In this document: in pieces, positions 55,380 to 64,000 of the stretch
How the letters are laid out: every line of letters begins with the position of its first letter
Numbering within the stretch: the stretch's first letter is position 1
Assembly (NCBI GenBank): GCA_023374025.1
Contig: SIJG01000033.1
Coordinates: 531,239-595,238 of the forward strand
Source of the DNA: Heterodera schachtii
Taxonomy: Eukaryota; Nematoda; Chromadorea; Rhabditida; Heteroderidae
Direction: 5' to 3'
Length of the DNA: 64,000 bases
The notes under the pieces: generated by a model
What the model was told of the DNA's origin: nothing
Seen by the model: only the letters and a program-made list of their open reading frames with translations
Database searches by the model: none
Translations under genes and position numbers: made by a program

Positions 55380-55630
55380 TTAAATTTTCGAATTACTCCC
55401 GCTCCCGCCCGGGACTCCCGTAAAATTTCTGCGGGATTCGAACGGGAGCGGGATTTTTACGTGATTCCCGTTCGGGACTCCCGTCCCGGAAAATTTTGAA
55501 CTCCCGATCCCGCTCCCGGAAGTTTTTTTTACCAGGCTCTACTTCAAACCATGTTTTTCGTGCGTTTCAGCAGGCCTCCCAGAGTCCAGCAAAAAAAAAT
55601 ATGGATTTCCATATAATTGGACTCCCTAGT
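55380..55630. repeat. CGGGACTCCCG-rich repeat and MITE half-copy
   Basis: Positions 55390-55525 repeat CGGGACTCCCG, CGGGAGCGGGA and variants on both strands. Positions 55536-55630 match the right half of the MITE at 40888 (CATGTTTTTCGTGC.TTTCAG, CCTCCCA..GTCCAG, ATATAATT). Confidence 0.6.
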
Positions 55631-55869
55631 TATGAGTATTTAACACATTTGTTGTTTATCAAAATGATTCTATACACTACACAAGTACTTAATATTGAAT
55701 TTTGTCAATTTTCAGCAATTTTTCCATGCCAAATTTCCCTAAAATTTATTCCAAAATTTAATTAGGTATTCCTACATTTTGCAAAATAAGCAATTTTCAT
55801 CTACCCCTCCCCCTATTGGTTCTTTCTAATCAAAGTTCAAATGAATTCATCAGAAACGATTACTACCTA

Positions 55870-55970
55870 CCGTAAATGCTCGATTAGAAGCCCACTCTCG
55901 AACATAATCCCCGTTTGGAGGGGGGTTGAACAATATAACCCCATGGGGTTCTAATCGAGCATTTACCGTA
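55870..55970. mobile_element. About 100-bp MITE upstream of type B copy B7
   Basis: GTAAATGCTCGATTAGAA at 55873 and its exact inverse TTCTAATCGAGCATTTAC ending 55965, both edged by TACCG/CGGTA-like bases. It lies about 35 bp before the TATA region of the intact gene. Confidence 0.7.
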
Positions 55971-56004
55971 ATTCCCCATCACCCTTTCTTCAGCTGAACC
56001 CTAG

Positions 56005-56012
56005 TATATAAA
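56005..56012 (+). promoter_or_regulatory. TATA box of type B copy B7
   Basis: TATATAAAGCCGACCAAATC is followed by CTTTCCAGTCATTTCCTTC, shared with the block at 49943. It lies about 125 bp before the start codon, a normal distance for a TATA-driven gene with a short leader. Confidence 0.6.
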
Positions 56013-56133
56013 GCCGACCAAATCTCTTTCCAGTCATTTCCTTCAACCCCCATTCATTCCATCCGCATTTATTTGATAATTTTTTATTCAGTTCACTTCT
56101 TTTCCTAATTCTGCTTGATTACAATTCAAAAAA

Positions 56134-57472
56134 ATGTCTGACAATCCAAAGGAAGCGGAGAAAGAAATGGATAAAGCAATGTAAATAACTAATCTAAATT
56201 TGAATTCCCATGATAATCATTTTGCTTTTCCTTTTTCAGCTTCATCGCTGCCGACTGTTGGCTTGAGGTGTTCGATTTGCTTCCACGCTCTCAGCTTGGC
56301 TTTGGCATTGCGCTGATTAGTCACCGATTTGACTATTACGTCGATGAACACTTTAAAACCCGCAAATGGACATTGCGCAAATTGGAAATTCAAGGCAAAA
56401 CGCGACGATGGCCAATGGGCAGCTTGGAAATTCGAGGCAAAATCGGAGAACATGGCGCAAAGGAAATGAAAATTGTCAATTCCGATGGAAAAGAATTGCC
56501 AATGCCACAAAATCCGTTACCGAAAAAATTCATCGGATTCGGAAGCATTGAGATCGTGTAAAAATTAAATTGAATTTGTAAATGATTTATTCTCTGATTT
56601 TCAGCTACATCGACCAAGATGTGCTCACTTTTCTTGGCCATTTTCACCGTCTTTTCTCCGTTTGTTCGACAAAATTGTACATTTCCACTGGATATATTCG
56701 CATTTCGGAGTTCGTTGTGCTTACCATTTTGCCGATGTTCAAGGACACCATTCGTCTGTTGTATTTGAGCATCAATGATCTTCGTCATATGCGCCAATTT
56801 GCCCCGTCCTTTCTCTTCAATTGTCCGTCTCTTCAAATTGTCAATATCTTGGACGACTTTTTTCCCGAATTTCCGCCGGATGACAGTGCCAAGGCGTCGG
56901 ATGGCCAAGCGCTGACCAAATGGCTGTTCACGCCTCATCCGGACAAATTGCCAAAGCTGTTTTTTGTGCACATTTTGGAAGATACGGGGAAACAATGGTC
57001 GACAATCGTGGAACAAATCAAAGCGGTGATTTGTTCTAAATTTGTTTTTTCTTATTTTTGTCTTTTTAGGAATTTTCCGTCGCTTCTTCTGCTGTTTCTT
57101 TCAACATTACTGTTGCCTTTATGCCGTCCTCTTCGTTTTCTTCCGTTGTGCCATTTGAAATGACCAACGAATTGACTGGGGAGAAATTGAAAATGACAAA
57201 ATCAACTGGAACTGAGGACAATGAAGATATTTTTGAGATCATCCGTTGTTCAATTGCAGAAGGAAGTGAGGAAAAATTGGAAAAGGCATTGACTGAATTG
57301 GTTTATGGACGAAAGAACAACAAAATTGATTTTTCCATCCAATACCGCGGAGTCGACGAAGGGTGAACAGTTTTTTTAACATATCAATGCTAATTTTGGT
57401 TTTCGTTTTTTAAGGCTTCTCGACGCTGCTTCCCCCGGGCCGAGCGGTGATCAGAAACAGCAGAAGAATTGA
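56134..57472 (+). CDS. F-box-like protein, type B (copy B7), complete
   Basis: Five exons: 56134-56180, 56240-56557, 56605-57025, 57070-57362 and 57415-57472. They total 1137 nt, 378 aa, with all phases correct. It starts MSDNPKEAEKEMDKAI and enters FIAADCWLEVFDLLPRSQLG FGIALISHRFDYYVDEHF (F-box-like, residues about 16-55). It then has a short repeat (KLEIQGKTRR / SLEIRGKIGE) not seen in other copies, PMPQNPLPKKFIGFGSIEIV, YIDQDVLTFLGHFHRLFSVC, LTKWLFTPHPDKLPKLFFVH, VVPFEMTNELTGEKLKMTKS, IIRCSIAEGSEEKLEKALTE and the tail LLDAASPGPSGDQKQQKN. A TATA box precedes it. This is the best-preserved type B gene and a good reference for the others. Substrate-adaptor function is inferred. Confidence 0.85.
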
Positions 57473-58142
57473 TTGATGAGATTATATGACATAAATGTTG
57501 ATTATTGTTGTTGTATTTGATTTTTGTTCACCCACAAATCAATAAATTAGGGCTTTACCAATACTTTTATGTATACATAAAAAGGGGGTGACGTTAGCGG
57601 TCAATTTTGTAAAGGGAATCGACTTTTTTTGCTTGCTTTTCAAACCTTTTTTTGGTTCTACCTCAACCCGCGGTCCATGGCCTGGATAAAAATTTCCCTA
57701 AATTAACATCATTCACTTTCCCCACATAAACGAATAAATACCGTCCTTATTTCATTATGCATTGTTTTATCGCGACAGCGACCGCAACTTGGGCTAGGAA
57801 CGGCGGCTGCTAACATAAAGAAAAATCATCTCGGCATATCAGTTTTTATTTTTTGGCATATTTGACAAATTTGAGGGCAAATCAAGAGAATTTGATCAAC
57901 ATTTTAATGCTCATCATTATTTCGGGATGATTGATGAGTCACTTCGTAAGGAAATGCCACTTTCGCCAAAAATGTCATTTTTTTTGGATATAGTGCACTT
58001 TAGGCGTAGATTTGAATTTAAAACAACAACAATAAAGGATGCGACAAAATAAAATTGATGGTTTAGATGCCATAATTTGAGCTAATGTTCTTCAAATGAA
58101 TCTGCGCCACTTCAGGGAAAGGAGTGCGTCCCACGCCATTTT

Positions 58143-58490
58143 ATGCGTCCCATGAATGACCATCCTCAATTTCTTAGGCCATAACTTTTTGCTTACTTGG
58201 CCAATGCCTATATTCTTGGTATCAAATGAGAGCTAAAAGTCTCGGGATTTTATAAATGCAAGAAAAGAGCAAATACTGTTTGCATTAAAAAACAAATTAC
58301 AATGAGAAATCACGAAATTCAATTTTTTCGAGAATAATTTTTTGTCTATTGCTTTTAGCAAAAAATAAAATTATACAAAAGCTACTATAGACCTTAAGCT
58401 TTCGTTTGATACCAAGAATATAGGCATTGGCCAAGTAAGCAAAAAGTTATGGCCAAATAAAAACTGAGGATGGTCATTCATGGGACGCAT
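58143..58490. mobile_element. Hairpin element with conserved internal core
   Basis: ATGCGTCCCATGAATGACCA and the exact inverse frame 348 bp. The arms run over 100 bp, including GGCCATAACTTTTTGCTTAC and CCAATGCCTATATTCTTGGT then ATCAAA(T/C)GA. The centre is A/T-rich. It shares the ATAACTTTTT...GGTATCA core with elements at 13.9, 28.6 and 39.8 kb. Confidence 0.75.
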
Positions 58491-58674
58491 AAAACCGACT
58501 AGAACCAAAAAAGGTATTTAAATATTATGGTTTTAATATCTCATTATGGATTTTCACAATTTTGGGGAAGAAATTAGCAAATCGTACATTTCTGTGAAAC
58601 CGTGCTAAAAAAAACAGATTTTCAAACATTTTTTTGCGGTGTATTTTTTTTAAAGTTGGTGAATGGGAGTTGGG

Positions 58675-58702
58675 TCCGGCGGTGCCGATAAGCGACGCCG
58701 GG
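58675..58702. repeat. GC-rich palindromic motif
   Basis: TCCGGCGGTGCCGATAAGCG then ACGCCGGGAAAATTTTT. It is the same motif as 22732 with two changes. It begins where GGGTCCGG follows an A/T-rich tract. Confidence 0.7.
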
Positions 58703-58934
58703 AAAATTTTTGAAAATTTAAGTGCTATTTCATGCAGATTTTCTAATTAAAATCGGTAAAAACATGATAAAAAATCGGTAAAATAAGGTGCGTGCATGCG
58801 GGATCGAACATTAATGCACAACACAACATAAACCCGCTGTTTTCACCACTAAACTACAATACTTCAATGATAAAACTTATTTTTTCTTAGCAACAAAGTC
58901 ATTCTTAAGGGTGTAAAATATTTTCGTCTTTTTC

Positions 58935-59125
58935 GTAAATGTTGCTCTGACGAAAACGAAACGAAAATACAAAATTTTAAAAACCGAAAACGAAACACGA
59001 AACGAAAAAAAATTTTGAAAACCGAAACCGAAAACGAAACGAAAAAACTTTAGCGGACAAAAACGAAACACGAAAACGAAACTCAAAAAGAGCCGAAAAT
59101 GTAGGACGAAACGAAAACGACACGA
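58935..59125. repeat. CGAAA-rich low-complexity tract
   Basis: ACGAAAACGAAAC, ACCGAAAACG and variants repeated about 25 times on one strand. Strong purine skew; non-coding. Confidence 0.7.
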
Positions 59126-59367
59126 AATTTCGTCCAGCCCTGGCTGGGACCGTGCCGCGATGTGCGATCCGCGATTCGCGGCTTTTTTTTTTTGCGCGAT
59201 CCGCGGTCGCGGCAAATTAAATGCGCGGGCGCGGTTTTTTTTTTTGCGCGAAATTTAATTTTGAATTTTATGTTAGAATATCACTATTTTATATAAGATT
59301 TGTGGCAAAACTTGGTCATTTTTGGACAAAATTCTGTTAACAAATCGCATTAAAATTAAAAAATTTT

Positions 59368-59393
59368 CCCGGCGGCGTCTATCGGCACCGCCA
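59368..59393. repeat. GC-rich palindromic motif (inverted copy)
   Basis: CCCGGCGGCGTCTATCGGCA then CCGCCAGAC, preceded by AAAATTTT. It is the inverse of the copies at 22732 and 63946. Confidence 0.7.
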
Positions 59394-60086
59394 GACAAAA
59401 GATTTTGGAAATATGCGCCGTAAAAAAATTGTTAAAATCTGATTTTCTGATCCCAAATGCGCTGAAGTTATGAATTGCTTATTTCTTCCACCCAAAAATT
59501 TTTTTAATGGTTTAAAAATAGGAAAATTTTTTAATAAATGCGCGACCAGCGGCAATTTGAATGCGCAGTCGCGGTTTTTTTCTGTGCCTCCCACCCCTGA
59601 TCTGCGACCCTTGAAAACAGTAAAACGAAAATTTTTGATGGGTTAGCTTAAGCTGGGGGTATTTTTAAATTATTTATTTTCAATGGATCGAGGCTATTCA
59701 ATATGACTTCTATTTTTAAATCAGAAAAACTATTACAATAATTTTCCTCGCTGCATTGGAAGAACATCTGCTGGCACAGGAAAAGTTGAAATTGGTGGCA
59801 CCAATTGTGATGATTGACACGCAAAAATGGTTGACTGTTAAAATATAAATAATTGCAAATTAATATTATTTATGTTTTTAAATGCTTTTTACCTATATAG
59901 TGAAAATCATAGCAATAAGAATTATTTAAATAACGAACATTTTTTAATTTTTTTTTTAAATAATTTTTGAAGCCAAATTATGTAATTTATCAATAAGTTT
60001 AAATAACATTTTTTGGCTTCATAGAATCCAAAAATAGGAATGAAAAAGCGTTTCCTCCTTTTCGGGGACAAATAACATATTGTGTT

Positions 60087-61733
<1,647 letters not shown>

Positions 61734-61870
61734 CTAAAAACATTTTTCGATAAAAAAATTAATTAATTGATTAATTCATGCCGATATTCGTCGGCATTTC
61801 CAGCCTCGTATTAGCAGCACTCTCCCGTTGCATTGAATGGCGCGCCTTAGCCGCGAATCCAGTATCTATT

Positions 61871-62090
61871 TCGGCCATTTCCGAACCTCGGACCCCGAAT
61901 TCGAACAAAAAGTCAAAAGTCCATTTTTCGAATTTAGCATTTTCGGTTCAAAACGGCATAAATTATCTCTTATTGAAGGATTGATGGTTTTCAGTTTATT
62001 TTCGTGTATTTAACCCATTTAAAATCAAAAACACTAATTTCGAGAATTTAGTCTTGCGACTTTTTGTTCGAATTCGGTCCGAGGTTCGGG
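61871..62090. mobile_element. Merlin-terminus-like hairpin relic
   Basis: CCGAACCTCGGACCCCGAAT then TCGAACAAAAAGTC at 61878 is mirrored by GACTTTTTGTTCGAATTCGG then TCCGAGGTTCGGG at 62053-62087. It matches the inner part of the Merlin inverted repeats at 17035-17085 and 18430-18470. About 220 bp, no gene. Confidence 0.65.
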
Positions 62091-63945
62091 ATTCAAAACG
62101 CTTCTTATAAATAATTAATGCTATGTAACTTTATTTCAAATATTTGTACCACTGACGCATTTCTACGGACGTATTTTCGCTCACGCTCTGAAAGTGTCCC
62201 GCGCCGGAATTTGCGGCCTTTGAGCGCGACGAGAACATATTAAATTTTTAGATTCATTTGGTTAAATTAATAAGTAGGGTTGTAAATTATATGGATTAAC
62301 ATATTTTTTCTGCGCATATGCTATGAAGAAAGGGGCTTAAAAATAGCATTTCAACGTTAAAATTTTTGATTTGGTGAAGGGTGTTTAGTCCATATAGAAT
62401 TTTTATAAGAAAAATGAAAAAAAGTGAAAAATCACCCCTATTTTGGAAATTAAAAAAAATACTCCCCTAAAAAGAGAATTTTTTTCAAATTTTGGCAAAT
62501 TAATATTTTTCGGTTCCGAAAATTTTTGCTGACAAAGAATGAGATTATTACAAAAATTTTGAGATGTATTTGGTCTGCAATTGTGAGCTAGGATTTAATA
62601 AAAATTTGGCTTTTTTGAGTTTTTGTAATTTTTAAGGTATTTTTTAAGTTTGTTTAAGCAACATTGAATATATACATACACATTTTTTGCGATTTTTGAG
62701 GGTTTAAAACCTATTTTTGGCAGTTTTTAGTCCATATTTTGGTCCATATTTTGCCATTTTTGAGTTTTTAAGTCCATATTTCGGGCATTTTTGATCCATA
62801 TTTTATGTTTACGCTTTTTCGAACTTTTTTTGGCCTATTGATTTTTTAATGCTTTTTCACTAGAAATTATTGGGCATAAAAATGGTGCCATTCGACTCTA
62901 TCGTCGAGAGGAGCCATATGGTTATATTTTAAAATCAAAAGTGCAGTTTACCTAAATGTTAACAAATTCAAAAAGAAAAAGTGATTTTCTCTGATAATTT
63001 TTCAATGTTTTTTTTTACCACCGTTTGGATTTAATTAATAAAATAATTATTTTGGCCTTTCCAATTTTGCAGTTATTTGCCTCGGTGTCACAAGTATTGG
63101 CCTGCCTGCCTCCCTTTGATTCTTTCATCTTTCCACCAATTTTTGAGATGGTTTGAACAGTGCGTTGATGGACAGTTTTTTGCCAAATTCACTCTGAACT
63201 TTTAAAATTGTCAATAAATTTTTTAGAAATGATTCAATTCAGGGTGAGGTACTTTTCGGTTTTGTGACCCTCCCTGAAATTTTCAAATAAAAAGTCTTAA
63301 CAAAAAAAAATTCGAAAAAGGGGGATATCATCCGTACTATTTCCAAAAAACATTTTTGTTCGAGTTCGAGTTTTTGGGTTTGGCGTTCATAATTTCGCCA
63401 AACAAAGGCAATATTCGTGGTCAGCGCCACAAATAACCCAAGAAAAGACCTTTATTTAAAAATTTCAGGGGGGGGGGTCACAAAACCGGAAAGTTGATGG
63501 CAGATAGTCTTTTTTGCAAGTTCACTCTGAACTTGAAAAAATAGACGAGAATCTATTAGAAATGATACACATTTTGGGAATTCTTCAAATTATTTTCTTA
63601 GATTTAAATCTCTAAACCAGAAATTTTTGCTAAAATTTAGATCCTGGTAACGGGCTTTGTCGATTCTTACCAATGGTAATTACTGATTGTTTCTACTGAG
63701 ATCACTCATCCCTCACCCATTGTTCTGTTCATACATATACAAGGGGTGTCTCAGCCCAAGGGACATACGACAGACGATTGGGACAGGGGGGGGGGGGCGT
63801 GTTTCGGGACCGATTTTTCATACGAAGGTCCACATTTTGCTCCGGCGACGGACTTGTTTTTTTTATTGCTTCTCAAACCACCTTTTTTTTGTTTGCGGCG
63901 CTTTTTTTTCCAAAAAACTTTTTGGGAAGGGAGTGTGGCGGGCGG

Positions 63946-63973
63946 TCCGGCGGTGCCGATAGGCGCTGCCGGG
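63946..63973. repeat. GC-rich palindromic motif
   Basis: TCCGGCGGTGCCGATAGGCG then CTGCCGGGAAAATTTTTTG, the best match to the copy at 22732. A/T-rich sequence follows to the window end. Confidence 0.7.
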
Positions 63974-64000
63974 AAAATTTTTTGAATTTTTATTGATTTC

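Larger units (their letters stand above)
57473..60086. other. Intergenic with repeats, no supported gene
   Basis: Contains the hairpin at 58143, the GC palindromes at 58675 and 59368, a CGAAAACGAAA-type run, and GCGCGATCCGCGGTCGCGG repeats (59150-59580). A short frame at about 59741-59850 (LAALEEHLLAQEKLKLVAPI, VMIDTQKW) looks coding-like but has no clear splice context. Confidence 0.45.
61734..64000. other. Intergenic with transposon-terminus relics
   Basis: Positions 61871-62090 are a Merlin-terminus hairpin. Position 62276 starts like the MITE at 40888 (TAGGGTTGTAAATTATATGG) and is followed by TCCATATTTT repeats to 62830. Positions 63160-63560 hold two inverted CACTCTGAACTT/GGGTCACAAAACCG segments. 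The GC palindrome at 63946 closes the window. No gene supported. Confidence 0.5.

Noticed and set aside
58900..59215. Phe/Val/Arg-rich frame over the CGAAA tract
   Set aside because: Low-complexity translation of a simple repeat.
59741..59850. Coding-like exon LAALEEHLLAQEKLKLVAPI
   Set aside because: Attractive codon pattern, but no acceptor, partner exon or homology could be established by reading alone.

Overview
This is eukaryotic, AT-rich DNA, almost certainly from a nematode. Introns are short (about 45-70 nt) and end in TTTTCAG, TTTTAG or similar. Two conserved eukaryotic genes can be read across such introns: an Rpt5-type proteasome ATPase and the 3' part of a hexokinase. The dominant content is an expanded family of F-box-like proteins with recurring phrases such as KWLHTPSKNGQPKRL and PFELVNERTKEKLTL. 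From memory I associate this family with cyst nematodes (Globodera/Heterodera). I hold the cyst-nematode assignment at moderate confidence, because no species marker is present.

About 22 full or partial copies of the family lie between 0 and 57.5 kb, on both strands, in two subfamilies. Type A copies carry IDHSVIEF..., PIWDVLASEIWP and ...PLSPPAEE. Type B copies carry IDQNVITFLRRFHR, ASEGQAVAKWLFTPR and ...GLLDAASPGPS. Both share a five-exon structure with the same intron phases. Only four copies read without a break: A at 29-1787 (-), A at 7430-8701 (+), B at 10903-12367 (-, with a doubtful first-exon phase and a duplicated exon) and B at 56134-57472 (+). The rest carry frameshifts, stops, transposon insertions, or are single-exon relics. 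This is birth-and-death evolution in progress, with segmental duplication (10.5-13.6 kb and 22.9-25.7 kb) and apparent gene conversion (copies at 0 and 8 kb).

Between the copies are: an Rpt5-like ATPase lacking its OB-fold exons (5.1-6.5 kb); a complete Merlin-type (ISXO2/IS1016-like) DNA transposon with long inverted repeats and an 8-bp target duplication (16.9-18.6 kb); a 5'-truncated hexokinase abutting a 5'-truncated type A copy (34.0-36.1 kb); a frameshifted RING-H2 gene (42.9-43.3 kb); a short coiled-coil-like ORF (46.9 kb); and an unrecognised decayed multi-exon gene (60.1-61.7 kb).

The most unusual content is a set of non-autonomous inverted-repeat elements whose arms are built from short tandem units. 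Four of them (13.86, 26.43, 41.33 and 53.61 kb) have 8-9 bp target duplications. At least two carry nearly the same outermost bases but entirely different repeat units, which suggests modular exchange of subterminal repeats. A second group (18.88 and 19.52 kb) uses a TTTCGACAGTG unit with 8-bp duplications. Many otherwise different hairpin elements share an internal core (ATAACTTTTTTC ... GGTATCATTCGAAAGCTC), and a 26-bp GC-rich palindrome is dispersed at seven sites. Two assembly gaps (32328-32594 and 43813-44522) interrupt the window.
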